A stretch of DNA of 64,000 nt from JBQTII01 sp052387905 (GTDB taxonomy: Bacteria > Actinomycetota > Actinomycetes > Sporichthyales > Sporichthyaceae): the NCBI GenBank assembly GCA_052387905.1, contig JBQTIR010000005.1, positions 286,919-350,918 on the forward strand. Direction: 5' to 3'. Position 1 is the first letter of the stretch; each line of letters opens with the position of its first letter. The notes beneath the pieces were generated by a model, which was not told the DNA's origin, ran no database searches, and saw only the letters and a program-made list of their open reading frames with translations. The position numbers and the translations under genes are program-made. Below, piece after piece: positions 17,160-25,772 of the stretch.

Positions 17160-17372
17160 GCTGCGCTGCTTATTCCGCGTCCAGCGGTTCGATCGTCTCG
17201 GCCACGAGCGATCTATGGGCAGCTCACTTTGGCGAGGCGTGCTGAGGCTGCTGCCAGGCCCGCACATCGTGCACAACAGCGGTGGTTTGGCGCCCGAGCG
17301 CTCTGGGCAGGCGCCAGGAGAACCACGTCGCCGCGTGCCACGTCCGTGGCCGCATCGCACCGGAGGCTGCTG

Positions 17373-17558
17373 ATGACTCGTGCTCAATTCGCCATGCTGA
17401 CCGGCTTCCTCATCGCTTGGGCCTGGGCGGAGTCCGGGTTCCTGGTCATGCTCGCCGCGCTCGTCGCGGCCGCGATCGGCCTCGGTGTCACGCGGGTCCT
17501 CGACGGCCAGCTCGATCTGACCGAGGTCTCCGAGCGCCTGGCCCGGCCCCGGCGCTGA
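17373..17558 (+). CDS. Small membrane protein of the Asp23/AmaP cluster (DUF2273-like)
   Basis: 61 aa, with GGAGG 6 bases before the ATG. Two adjacent hydrophobic segments span residues about 7-40 (FLIAWAWAESGFLVMLAALV, AAAIGLGV), followed by a basic tail ending RPRR. Small proteins of this type sit in Asp23/AmaP operons of Firmicutes and Actinobacteria as DUF2273-like membrane components. It starts the operon that runs to 19713, and 35 bases separate it from the Asp23 gene. Confidence 0.75.
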   Translation: MTRAQFAMLTGFLIAWAWAESGFLVMLAALVAAAIGLGVTRVLDGQLDLTEVSERLARPRR

Positions 17559-17593
17559 CGGCGGCCCACCCACCACCGAAGGAGAAGCACCCC

Positions 17594-18163
17594 ATGAGCG
17601 CTGCACAGACCGACTCCTCGACGTCGGCGCGCACCACCTCCGGCATCGACAAGCCGGACCGGGAACAGGAAGGCGCCCAAGACCGGGCGCAGGCAACCAA
17701 GGCCGACAAGGTTCCTACGCAGAGCGGCACCGCGTTGCGCCGCAGCGACGCCGGCACCAATCGGGCCTCGCTGGTCACTGCGCAGGGCAAGACCAACATC
17801 GCGGACACCGTCGTCGCCAAGATCGCCGCGTTCGCCACCAAGGAGATCCCCGGCGTGCACTCGATGGGACGCAGCATGAGCCGGCGCATGGGCGCGCTGC
17901 GCGCCATCGTCCCCGGCCAGAGCGAACCTGCCACCCAGGGCGTCAGCGTCGAGGTCGGGGAGAAGCAGGCGGCCGTCGATCTCGACGTCGTGACCTGGTA
18001 CGGCGAGAGCATCGTGGAGGTCAGTGAGGCCGTGCGGCGCAACGTCATCGAGCGCATCGAGGCCATGACCGGGCTGGAGGTCGTCGAAGTCAACGTGCAC
18101 GTCGATGACATCTATGTCGACGACGGTTCCAGCCAAGAACAGTCACAGGCCCGGGTCGAATAG
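17594..18163 (+). CDS. Asp23/Gls24 family envelope stress response protein
   Basis: 189 aa. The first 65 residues are polar and disordered. The Asp23 domain follows: GKTNIADTVVAKIAAFATKE, IPGVHSMG, VSVEVGEKQAAVDLDVVTWY, GESIVEVSEAVRRNVIERIE and GLEVVEVNVHVDDIY. In Staphylococcus, Asp23 is anchored to the membrane by AmaP and relates to cell-wall stress; here the AmaP gene is the last gene of the same operon. The tail (QEQSQARVE) is charged. Confidence 0.9.
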   Translation: MSAAQTDSSTSARTTSGIDKPDREQEGAQDRAQATKADKVPTQSGTALRRSDAGTNRASLVTAQGKTNIADTVVAKIAAFATKEIPGVHSMGRSMSRRMGALRAIVPGQSEPATQGVSVEVGEKQAAVDLDVVTWYGESIVEVSEAVRRNVIERIEAMTGLEVVEVNVHVDDIYVDDGSSQEQSQARVE

Positions 18164-18171
18164 TCCCGCCG

Positions 18172-18579
18172 ATGTCCCACCCGCCCACGACTTCGTCCGA
18201 GGCCGTCCCGCGCCCGCCCGCGGGACGGTCGGCGAGCCCGGGCACCCGCGGATCGCTGGCGCTGTCCCTTGCCACCGCAGCCGCTGCGGTGCCCGGGGTC
18301 GAACGCCTGTGCGCAGGCCCCGGCGTGCCGGCCGTCACGCACTATCCGGGCGGCACGGTGACCGGGATCGTGCTCGGCACCGACCGCGCCGAGGTTCATC
18401 TGGTCGCCGCCCGCCTGCCCTTAGCCCCGGTCGTCGACGCCGTGCATGCGGCGGTGCGCGCCGCGCTCGCGGCGCAGGATTCATCGCTGCCGGTTCAGGT
18501 CTACGTCGAAGACGTCGTCCTCGGTGACCCGGTACGCCCGACTCCCCGCCGCCTGCCCACCGCCGAGCGTGCGCCATGA
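18172..18579 (+). CDS. Second, divergent Asp23-like protein
   Basis: 135 aa starting 9 bases after the previous stop. Residues 28-110 repeat the Asp23 topology: LALSLATAAAAVPGVERLCA, then strand TVTGIVLGTDRAEVHLVAAR and helix PVVDAVHAAVRAALAAQ, then strand PVQVYVEDVVLGD. The N-terminus is Pro/Ser-rich. This is probably a second Asp23-fold subunit. Its stop overlaps the start of the next gene as ATGA. Confidence 0.75.
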   Translation: MSHPPTTSSEAVPRPPAGRSASPGTRGSLALSLATAAAAVPGVERLCAGPGVPAVTHYPGGTVTGIVLGTDRAEVHLVAARLPLAPVVDAVHAAVRAALAAQDSSLPVQVYVEDVVLGDPVRPTPRRLPTAERAP

Positions 18580-19145
18580 CCCGGCTGATCGTGAACCGAC
18601 TGCTGTCCTTCCTACTCGGCGCGGCCCTGATCGCCGCCGGCCTCACCGCGCTCGTCGACGGCCTGCGCGTCGCCTTCGACCGCTCGCCGTGGATCATCGC
18701 CGGGCATCGCAGCTACGCCGAGGGCCGCAGCACGCAACTCGGCGACGGCGTCGTGCTGACCGCCGCGCTGCTCGCGGCCGCCGTCGGGCTGCTGCTGCTG
18801 GTCTTCCAGCTCTGGCGCCGCCCGCCGCGGCGGCTGCGGGTCAGCGCGCCCGCTGTGGGTGCGCGCGAGAGCGCGTCGGCCATGCGCGAGCAGTGGTGGC
18901 TGGCGCGGCGCGGAACCGAGCGGCTACTCGCCTCGCTCGCCCGAGGTGATGCCGCCGTCGCGCAGAGCTCAGTCGCGCTTCGCCGGCGCCGCCGGGGATG
19001 GTCCGCCCAGGTGGACCTCACCCCGACCAGCGCCGATGCTGCCACCGACACCGCAGCCCGGCGGATCCGCGAAACCCTGGACGACCTGGCGGCTGACGAA
19101 GTGTCAGTTCGCGGCGGCGTGCTGACCGGAGGCCGCCATGATTGA
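18576..19145 (+). CDS. DUF6286-type membrane protein of the Asp23 cluster
   Basis: 189 aa. Two transmembrane segments (about residues 9-30 and 60-82, the second VVLTAALLAAAVGLLLLVF) are followed by a basic stretch and an Asp23/AmaP-like soluble domain (WSAQVDLTPTSADAATDTAA, then RRIRETLDDL). This matches DUF6286, which is found beside AmaP in actinobacteria. The start overlaps the preceding stop by four bases. Confidence 0.75.
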   Translation: MTRLIVNRLLSFLLGAALIAAGLTALVDGLRVAFDRSPWIIAGHRSYAEGRSTQLGDGVVLTAALLAAAVGLLLLVFQLWRRPPRRLRVSAPAVGARESASAMREQWWLARRGTERLLASLARGDAAVAQSSVALRRRRRGWSAQVDLTPTSADAATDTAARRIRETLDDLAADEVSVRGGVLTGGRHD

Positions 19146-19713
19146 CCGCGTCAACCGGGTGCTGTGGACCGTGCTCGCCGTGCTGCTGCTCAGCGGTGGC
19201 GCGCTCGGCGCGCTCGCCTCGCTCGGACACGTCGCCGGGACCGACACCGACTCACCGCTGCTGTGGGACTGGGCCATCGAGCGCTGGCGAGACGCCGGCG
19301 TGGCAGCGCCGCTAACCGTCGCAGGTCTCGGCGTCCTGCTCGTGGTGCTCGGCGTGCTGTTGAGCCGGGCGCAGCTACCGGCGCGGCGCCGGCAGCTGGA
19401 GACGTTGCAGCTGGGCGGCCCGGCGCAGCGAGGCGCGACCAGCGTGCGCGGCGGCGCCCTGCCCGGCGCCCTCGCCGAGGACCTGCAGCGCTTGGACCAG
19501 GTCCACGCTGCCCAGGTCAGCGTGCACGGCGGGTGGGAGCAGGCCACGGTCGCGCTCCGGCTGGACATCGCGGCCGGCACCGTCGTGGACTCCCTGGCCG
19601 CCGCGGTTCGCGAATGTCTGGCACGCTTCACCGCCACGACCGGCGTGCAGGTCCGCGAGCTCGAGGTGACGCTGCACCCGCAGCCGGAAGCGGTGCCCTC
19701 CCGGGTGCAGTGA
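19138..19713 (+). CDS. amaP: AmaP-like Asp23 membrane anchor
   Basis: 191 aa. Two transmembrane segments at about residues 7-28 and 57-80 (LTVAGLGVLLVVLGVLLS) frame a short extracytoplasmic loop. A soluble C-terminal domain follows (VHAAQVSVHGGWEQATVALR, then VQVRELEVTLHP), typical of AmaP, the alkaline-shock membrane anchor of Asp23. The start lies inside the previous gene (8-base overlap). The operon of 17373, 17594, 18172, 18576 and 19138 thus has one membrane-only, two soluble and two membrane-plus-soluble members. Confidence 0.85.
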   Translation: MIDRVNRVLWTVLAVLLLSGGALGALASLGHVAGTDTDSPLLWDWAIERWRDAGVAAPLTVAGLGVLLVVLGVLLSRAQLPARRRQLETLQLGGPAQRGATSVRGGALPGALAEDLQRLDQVHAAQVSVHGGWEQATVALRLDIAAGTVVDSLAAAVRECLARFTATTGVQVRELEVTLHPQPEAVPSRVQ

Positions 19714-19716
19714 TCC

Positions 19717-20034
19717 CTACTCCAGGTCGCGCCGAGATCGCACCAGGCCCGCCCGGCGCATCCGGGTGTGCACCTGCTGTGCCAGACGCGCCCGCAGGCC
19801 GCGGCGGGACACGAACACGACGTCGCCGCTCCCCATGTCAGCGCCGGCCCGATTCGGTTGCGCCGACGCGGCGCTGATCGACTCCCAGGCCTGTTGCAAC
19901 GTCAGAAACTGGGCCGCCGCGGCCGGGCTCGGGTCCCGGTCGGGGTGATAGCGCCACACTGCACGCCGGTACGCGCTGCGCAACTCGGCGGCGTCGGCGC
20001 CCGGTGCCACGCCGAGCACCTGGTAGGGGTCCAT
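19717..20034 (-). CDS. J-domain (DnaJ-like) small protein
   Basis: 105 aa. The N-terminal 65 residues are a J domain: DPYQVLGVAPGADAAELRSA, YRRAVWRYHPDRDPSP, then FLTLQQAWESIS. The HPD motif needed to stimulate DnaK is intact. The rest is a short Arg-rich tail. No glycine-rich, zinc or C-terminal DnaJ domain is present. A GTG start 24 bases upstream (20058) is possible; the ATG immediately before DPYQ is preferred. It is convergent with amaP, leaving only 3 bases between the genes. Confidence 0.85.
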   Translation of the reverse strand: MDPYQVLGVAPGADAAELRSAYRRAVWRYHPDRDPSPAAAAQFLTLQQAWESISAASAQPNRAGADMGSGDVVFVSRRGLRARLAQQVHTRMRRAGLVRSRRDLE

Positions 20035-20506
20035 GACGGGATCTCTGCCCGCTCGCACCGACTCGATGCCTGCCGCGTTGTGCCGACACCGTCAGGTCCG
20101 CGCGGAACGCTGCGGCCACCTCGTGCATGCTCGACGCCGGGGATTTGCGCACCCGCGCGTCCAGCGCCGCCTCGTCGATCAGCATCAGGCGGTCGACGGT
20201 CTGGTGCAGATGATGGGAGAACGCGATCGCCTCGCCCGCGGTATCCGGCACGACGAGCGCGACGACCTGGACGCCGAGGACCTGGGCCTCTTCGACGGCC
20301 TCGGACAGGTCGTCGTCCCCGGAGACGAGGTAGACGATCTCGGCGGCCCGGTTCCGGGTCTGCGCGATCAGGTCCAGCGCCAGCACGTCTCCGGTGTCCA
20401 GCTTCGGCGTTCTCGAGGCGTTTGGTAATCGGGCCGACGGCCGAGCCCGCCAGCCACCGAACGGCCCCTGGCGCGCGATCATGCGGATCCTGAGATCGCC
20501 GGACAA
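19838..20506 (-). pseudogene. NYN-domain (PIN-like) nuclease, damaged
   Basis: Homology covers about 20080-20415: LDTGDVLALDLIAQTRNRAA, EIVYLVSGDDDLSEAVEEA, VLGVQVVALVVPD, then LHQTVDRLMLIDE. The VSGDDDL motif holds two of the acidic metal ligands of the NYN/LabA-like PIN fold. The N-terminal part with the first ligand is missing: the first 30 residues read as non-coding. At the 3' side the open frame runs on out of phase through the whole start region of the J-domain gene and ends at 19838 in an Arg-rich nonsense tail. I read this as a gene that has lost its 5' end and its original stop. Confidence 0.5.
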
Positions 20507-20691
20507 CGAGACGGCGGTCCCCTACCCTGATGGTGCTTCAGATCGCGGCCCAGGTCCTCCGGCCGGCCGCAGGCAACCGACGCTCCCCTCGCACGGTGCC
20601 CCCGGAGGAAAAGCAGGCCTGCGCAGTCCCGCGTCGGCACAACAAGGGGACCACGGAAAGCACACCGGGGTCCGAGCCCTTCGGAGAGCAC

Positions 20692-21150
20692 ATGTCCATT
20701 CCGTTGACGAACCCGTGCACCAGCTACGGCCGGGGCCACCGCGTGCACTTCATCCAGGGCCTGCAGCACGCCAAGGTCGCCGCCGAGGACCGCCACGGCG
20801 AGATCGTCGCCATCGCCGGGGAGGTCATCGAGGTCCGCTTCGACGACGGCGCGACCACCCGCTACCGCAACCACGAAACCGTGCGCCTGCAGGCGATCCT
20901 GACCGAGGCCGGTAACCCGCGGGTCGCCACCAACCGGCGGTTCGCGCTGCTGCTGGTCCCGAGTCCCACCGGCAACTACTGCTTCAGCGTCACCGAGGAC
21001 GACGGCGTCCCCCTCGCCTGCAGCGACATCCCGACCGACTTCGTGATCGGTGAGGGCGGCGTGATCGTTCCCGCGGCGTCCGGGCAGGGGTGGGCCCCGA
21101 ACCCATTGGTGTTCCCCGCCCCCCGCAGTGATGCCGAGGTCGCTTCCTGA
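20692..21150 (+). CDS. Hypothetical protein, beta-rich
   Basis: 152 aa; GGAGA lies just before the chosen ATG, while the longer frame from 20530 is Arg/Pro nonsense. Content: SYGRGHRVHFIQGLQHAKVA, GEIVAIAGEVIEVRFDDGAT, RYRNHETVRLQAIL, then FALLLVPS and FSVTEDDGVPLAC. The first half looks like a small barrel (SH3/Hfq-like strand pattern with a GEVIEVRFDDG turn). No family recognised, no signal peptide. It lies convergent to the helicase-C protein gene. Confidence 0.6.
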   Translation: MSIPLTNPCTSYGRGHRVHFIQGLQHAKVAAEDRHGEIVAIAGEVIEVRFDDGATTRYRNHETVRLQAILTEAGNPRVATNRRFALLLVPSPTGNYCFSVTEDDGVPLACSDIPTDFVIGEGGVIVPAASGQGWAPNPLVFPAPRSDAEVAS

Positions 21151-21183
21151 CCAGCGGAGCGAGCCCCGGTCCACGGCGCCCGC

Positions 21184-23643
21184 TCAGGCGGGAGAGGCGG
21201 AACTGATGTTGGCGAGGGTGAACTCCCGCTCGGCGTTACGCAGTTGGCACCAGGCCGTGATCCAGCGGCCGTAGTGCGCCGCGGGGATGATGACGCGCAC
21301 GGTGTGCGAGCCGGTGCGGTCGTGGTAGCCGATCCGCACCGGCGCAGCCGCTTCGATCGCGTGGGTGAGCAGATCGATCTCATCAGCGGTGAGATGACGC
21401 ACCTGCTGGGCGATCGCCGAGCGCTGCGGGGTACGTCGAGACAACGCCGAGCGCCCCTCCGGGTCAGCGCGCAGGTCGGCAAAAAGCTCCGCCGGCGTGG
21501 CGGTGACGCCGGCGGAGCGTGGGGACAGGCAGGAGGAGCCGGGCACCTCCCCCCAGGCAGGTGTGGCCCCGTCAGGTCGTGCGTCGAGTTGCACGATCCC
21601 GTCAGCATCGGTGCGAACGGGAAACAGTCCGGCACGGCGCAACGTTTCGAGCACGGTGTCAGGGTGGCTCAGGGACACCAGCACGGTCGGGGCGATGACG
21701 CGCAGGTGCAGCGCGCGCAGGGCCCGGGTCACCGCGACCTCCGCCACCAGCGCCTCATCGCCGGTCAGCACACACGCCCCGGGGTGGATCTGCAGGTTGC
21801 CATGGCGACGGGCGACGTCGTGGACGAGATAGCTCAGCGGCTGCGGCACCTCTCGATCGGTGCGGGTCTGAAGCACGGCGAGGATCCGGTCGGCCTCCCA
21901 GCCGTGATCGAGCGCATTGCGGACACCGGCCGGGCTGAAGCGCCAGAGTTCAGCGTTGCCGCGGGCTTCGTTGGTCGCTGCGGTGATTAACAGTTCCGCG
22001 AGCTCGCTATCGGCCCGGCCAGTGACCAGCGCGGTGAGATCGGATTGCAGGATCAGCGTGCACGCCTCAGCGGCGAGGTGAACTCCGGATCGCGCGATCA
22101 ACTCCGTCAGCGGGTCCGCGGCAGCGAGGGCGTCGAGCAGGGACGTGCCCAGGGTGCTGAGGGCGCCGGCATGGGTGAGCCCGAGGAGCCCGGACTCGAC
22201 CAACGTTGCGGCTACCTGGGCTACCTGCTCACCGGGGTCGCCGTGCTGCAAGGGATGCAACCAGGGCAGCGCCGCGACCACGCCGACGAGGTCGCGAAGG
22301 CCGCCGTCGGGGCCGCGTCCTGCCTGCAGCAGGCTCCGACGCAGACCTCGGACTCCGGCGTCCAGCGGGAGTGGCGGCGCAACCTCCTTGCCCTCGCCAA
22401 GGCGCCGGCGGGTCGAGGCATGCTCGAACTGGAGCCAGGCCAACGCGAGCGATGCCCACTGCGCTGCCGGCTCCGCATCCCGCCACCCCCGATAGTGATC
22501 TGACGGACCGTAGCCGTGATCCGTGCGGGCCAGTAAGCCGGTGGCGCTGGCCAGGTCAACACACAGTGCGACGGTGCCGGCGTCGGTGGCAAGCAGACCG
22601 GCGAGCCGGCTGCGTTCCTTGGCGCCGACGCCGCCAGACTTCAAGGCCGCCACCGCGCGCGCTCCGGCCTCGTCCAGCAGCGCAGTGACGATGGCGAGTA
22701 GCGACTGGGCCTCGTCCGCTCCTGTTCCTGGTACATCGGTGGCGACCGCAATCTCCGGCGCACCGGTGAGGGCCAGATCGATTCCCGCGAGCCAGCCCGC
22801 GACGGCGACCTCGCGCGGCACCTCGACCCGGAAGCGATCCAGGCGCACCGCCAGCCCCGCGTGGGTGAGCTGCGCGCATCCGGCTTCGAAGGTTGCCCGC
22901 AGGTGGTAGTCGACATACATCGACGTGGCGCCGGCGCCGAGCATCGCGGCCGTCGTGATCGCCTCGGGCCCCAACTCCGCCACGTGATCGCGCAAGGCGG
23001 CCAATTCGGCGAAGGCGGCACCGTAGGCGGCTTCCAGCTCTGGTTTGCGCAGCCCAGTCGACCGGATGCCGAGCGCGTCTACGGCGACCCGCAGTTCATC
23101 GGCCCGGACCCCGCGCGCAATCCGGTGCGCACTGCGCCCGGTGAGGTGCCCCGTCCAATGCGCGACCAGTGCACTGGGCGCGGTGATCGATGGCCCCTCG
23201 GGCCACACCAACGCCCGCCGCGTGAGACGGTCGAGCGTTGCGGCTACCAAGGACTCATCCGAACCGGTCACCAGCACCAGGTCGGCGACGGTGCTCGTCC
23301 CGTCCCGGGCGGCCAACGCCTGTAACAGGCGCACCTCGTCGCGGTCGCAACTCTCCATCGCCTCGGCCAATGAGGCAGCCCCGCACAGTCGCTGCGCGAG
23401 GCGGGCGAAGCCGCACGGCGTCGGAGGGCGGCAACTGTCCGGGCGGGCCGCCAACACCGCGGTCAGCGCCGTGTCGTCCAGGCGGGCCAGGAATCGCGCG
23501 CACGAGTCCACGGTCGGTGCCGCCGCATACGTCCCGTCGTCGTCGAGTCCGCCCTGGCCGCCGGCCCAGGTCAACGCGGAGAGCAGGTCTTCGTCGGCGC
23601 CGACATCATCGAAGAAGGCGGGACGGCGCGGTGGTCGGGCCAT
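21184..23643 (-). CDS. Helicase-associated (Helicase_C_3) and WYL-like domain protein
   Basis: 819 aa; the ATG at 23643 has AAGGA at 9 bases. It lacks Walker motifs. Residues about 520-640 (CTLILQSDLTALVTGR, then LWRFSPAGVRNALDHGWEAD) match the helicase conserved C-terminal domain 3 (XPB/Ssl2-associated) of actinobacterial proteins annotated as helicase-associated. The last 60 residues (PVRIGYHDRTGSHTVRVIIP, then WITAWCQLRN) resemble a WYL ligand-binding domain. Such proteins usually accompany an XPB-type helicase; none is in this window. Role unknown, perhaps nucleic-acid binding or regulation. Confidence 0.75.
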   Translation of the reverse strand: MARPPRRPAFFDDVGADEDLLSALTWAGGQGGLDDDGTYAAAPTVDSCARFLARLDDTALTAVLAARPDSCRPPTPCGFARLAQRLCGAASLAEAMESCDRDEVRLLQALAARDGTSTVADLVLVTGSDESLVAATLDRLTRRALVWPEGPSITAPSALVAHWTGHLTGRSAHRIARGVRADELRVAVDALGIRSTGLRKPELEAAYGAAFAELAALRDHVAELGPEAITTAAMLGAGATSMYVDYHLRATFEAGCAQLTHAGLAVRLDRFRVEVPREVAVAGWLAGIDLALTGAPEIAVATDVPGTGADEAQSLLAIVTALLDEAGARAVAALKSGGVGAKERSRLAGLLATDAGTVALCVDLASATGLLARTDHGYGPSDHYRGWRDAEPAAQWASLALAWLQFEHASTRRRLGEGKEVAPPLPLDAGVRGLRRSLLQAGRGPDGGLRDLVGVVAALPWLHPLQHGDPGEQVAQVAATLVESGLLGLTHAGALSTLGTSLLDALAAADPLTELIARSGVHLAAEACTLILQSDLTALVTGRADSELAELLITAATNEARGNAELWRFSPAGVRNALDHGWEADRILAVLQTRTDREVPQPLSYLVHDVARRHGNLQIHPGACVLTGDEALVAEVAVTRALRALHLRVIAPTVLVSLSHPDTVLETLRRAGLFPVRTDADGIVQLDARPDGATPAWGEVPGSSCLSPRSAGVTATPAELFADLRADPEGRSALSRRTPQRSAIAQQVRHLTADEIDLLTHAIEAAAPVRIGYHDRTGSHTVRVIIPAAHYGRWITAWCQLRNAEREFTLANISSASPA

Positions 23644-23799
23644 GGCGGCATCCTTGCCTAGTCCCCGAGGCGGTGGAACGACGGGCGCGAGGCCATGGGA
23701 GGGCCGTCGCTGGCCAGGACCACAATCGTGATGGGTGGTGCGATCCACGCCCGAAAATCGTCTCAGTCGTTGCGATTGTGGTCTGGTGCCGCGCCGGAG

Positions 23800-24621
23800 C
23801 TAGAGGTCGACGCCGAGGTTGAGCACGCCGAGATAGCCCTGCCCGCGACGGTGCAGATCCAGCAGCCCGGTGCGGTCGAAGAAGGCGTCGTCCTCGTTGC
23901 TGGTGCGTCGCCCGCTGCGCCCGCCGTAGGGCGCGGCGCGCAGGACCGCGTCGGAGATCGCGTCGTCGAAGTACAGCTGGGTGGTCAGCAGCGTGCGGGC
24001 GTCGAGGCGGACCTTGAGGTGCATGTGCACCGAGCGGCCGGGATACCACCCGGGGTAGATCGTGGTGAAACGGACGATGCCGTTGCCGTTGCTGATCTGC
24101 GCGCCGCGCAGGGAGTTGCGGTCCTCGTCGCCCCCGCCGGTCCCCGGCTGCGGCGGCCGGCCACCGGCCGCGAGTGAGGCGGCCTCGAAGCTGGAGTAGA
24201 TGCCGCCGGAGTCGCACTGCCAGAGCTCGACGAGCGCATCCGGCACCGCGACCGCGCGCCCGCCGCGCGCGCAGCGCGAGACGTCCAGGACCCGGAGCGC
24301 GAGCCTGAGCGAGGTGCCCGGGCGGCCCTCGCGGATGTCGCGGCGGAGTAGGTCACCGTCGAGGTAGTACGGCCCCTCAATCGACTCGCGGACCAGCGTG
24401 CAGGTCCCGGCGCGCTTGAGCAGCTCGACGTCCGACGGCGGCCGCTTCACGGCAGGACTGCCCGCAGCAGTTGGTGCGATCGGTGCGACAGGCTCGGGTG
24501 CCGCTCCGGTGCGGTTCGTGGCGGCGATGGTGGCCGCGGCGCCCACGCTCACGACCCCTGCCAGTCCGAGCGCACGCCGGCGGCTGATCAGGTGTGCCTC
24601 GGGCTCAGTGCTCTCGGGCAC
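23800..24621 (-). CDS. Intradiol ring-cleavage dioxygenase-like protein, Tat-exported
   Basis: 273 aa from GTG with AAGGAG at 8 bases. A twin-arginine-type signal (SRRRALGLAGVVSVGAAATI) is followed by the intradiol dioxygenase fold: ESIEGPYYLDGDLLRRDI, LRLALRVLDV, VPDALVELWQCDSGGIYS, RFTTIYPGWYPGRSVHMHLK. The Tyr in EGPYY, the Tyr of IYPGWY and the two His of HMH correspond to the iron(III) ligands of protocatechuate 3,4-dioxygenase beta-type enzymes. Export is unusual for ring-cleavage enzymes of central metabolism, and secreted members often act on unknown substrates. Confidence 0.85.
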   Translation of the reverse strand: MPESTEPEAHLISRRRALGLAGVVSVGAAATIAATNRTGAAPEPVAPIAPTAAGSPAVKRPPSDVELLKRAGTCTLVRESIEGPYYLDGDLLRRDIREGRPGTSLRLALRVLDVSRCARGGRAVAVPDALVELWQCDSGGIYSSFEAASLAAGGRPPQPGTGGGDEDRNSLRGAQISNGNGIVRFTTIYPGWYPGRSVHMHLKVRLDARTLLTTQLYFDDAISDAVLRAAPYGGRSGRRTSNEDDAFFDRTGLLDLHRRGQGYLGVLNLGVDL

Positions 24622-24801
24622 GGCGCACTCCTTCGCGGTCGGGACGCCCGCAGCGGCGCCTGGTAAGAGTTCGACACCGCCCGGGGCGCAGATGGGCGCC
24701 GCGGGTCTACGCCGCGATCGTGCTGCCCCGACCGTGCTGCCCCGACGGGACGTGGTCCCGGCGATCGGGCAGGCTACGAGTGGACACCGGAGGTGGACGG
24801 C

Positions 24802-25275
24802 GTGGACGAGACCTGGACCGAGTACGTGGTGCGCCGCTGCACGCCCGCCGAGGCAGGCGCGGCGGCGGTGCTGCTGCACGACTTCAACACCGAGTTCGAC
24901 ACCCCGAGCCCCGGCGTCGCCGTGCTCGCCGACCGGTTGGAGAACCTGGTCACCCGCGACGACTTCGAGATCCTGCTGGCCGGCGATCCACCGATCGCGA
25001 TCGCGGTCACCACGTTGCGGCCCTCGGTGTGGACCGCCGGCCCGACGGCGCTGCTGGAGGAGCTCTACGTCCGTCCGGACCTGCGCAGTCGTGGCATCGG
25101 CGGCGCGCTGCTGACCCGCGCCCTGGATGCCGCCCGCGCCCGCGGGGTCGAGTACTTCGAGATCAACGTCGACGAAGGTGACCTCGACGCCCAACGCTTC
25201 TACCTCCGCCACGGTTTCACGATGACCGACCCGGACACCGACGAGCGAGCCTTCTACTTCTCCCGTCAGATCTGA
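24802..25275 (+). CDS. GNAT family N-acetyltransferase
   Basis: 157 aa. The GTG at 24802 is preferred because GGAGG lies 9 bases before it; a GTG nine bases further upstream is also open. The acetyl-CoA site motif A is seen as ELYVRPDLRSRGIGGALLTRALD, followed by EYFEINVDEGDLDAQRFYLR and HGFTM, the standard GNAT end. Substrate unknown. It is divergent from the dioxygenase gene. Confidence 0.85.
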   Translation: MDETWTEYVVRRCTPAEAGAAAVLLHDFNTEFDTPSPGVAVLADRLENLVTRDDFEILLAGDPPIAIAVTTLRPSVWTAGPTALLEELYVRPDLRSRGIGGALLTRALDAARARGVEYFEINVDEGDLDAQRFYLRHGFTMTDPDTDERAFYFSRQI

Positions 25276-25545
25276 GGCGCTGGGGTTCACCCGCGGGTCA
25301 GGCCGACGGGTCCAGGGGGAGGACGGCGACGGATGCCGCATCACTCCGGAATCGGCAGAGCGTTCTTACGATTGGCTCTACGTACTGCGCGCCGATGGCA
25401 AGGAGTTCCTGCTTCCGCAGTGCTTCCCCGGGCGCCGATCAGTGACGCCGCAACCAGCGCATGAGTTGACCACGGCCCCGGGGCATCCTGCCTTCAATGC
25501 CGCGGCCTTCACCGCCCACTGCTTCGGCGAACCCATCGAATCGGG
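25276..25545. other. Intergenic region with coding-like remnant
   Basis: No intact gene. From about 25320 a plus-strand frame without a start reads GEDGDGCRITPESAERSYDW, then LYVLRADGKEFLLPQCFPGR, with coding-like third positions. It ends in low-quality sequence before the tRNA. It may be a relic of an integrated element beside the tRNA. I see no promoter-like or repeat structure. Confidence 0.2.
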
Positions 25546-25634
25546 CGGAGGGCCAGGGATTCGAACCCTGGATCAGGGTCACCCCTGATAGCGATTTTCA
25601 AGACCGCCGCACTAGGCCACTATGCGAGCCCTCC
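25546..25634 (-). tRNA. tRNA-Ser (anticodon UGA)
   Basis: Folded by eye on the minus strand: a 7-bp acceptor stem GGAGGGC/GCCCTCC with discriminator G; anticodon stem GCGGT/ATCGC around loop CTTGAAA (anticodon TGA); a long class-II variable arm ATCAGGG-GTGA-CCCTGAT; T-arm CAGGG-TTCGAAT-CCCTG. The large variable arm and TGA anticodon identify serine, reading UCA/UCN. CCA is not encoded. Confidence 0.95.
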
Positions 25635-25772
25635 TGGCCATTCAGTGAGGTGCCGGAGCCGGCCGTGGCGTCCCGGTGCTCGCTTCATGGTCTGTGCAGT
25701 CAGTCTTCCACGTCCGGCCGTGGGAGCGCCCTCAGCCCGCCGCGCTCGGGTCGCCGCGCCAAGTCCGCGTAG

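Noticed and set aside
23643..23748. Longer N-terminus for the helicase-C/WYL protein starting at 23748.
   Set aside because: The extra 35 residues (HHDCGPGQRRPSHGLAPVVP) do not look coding, and the ATG at 23643 has its own RBS.
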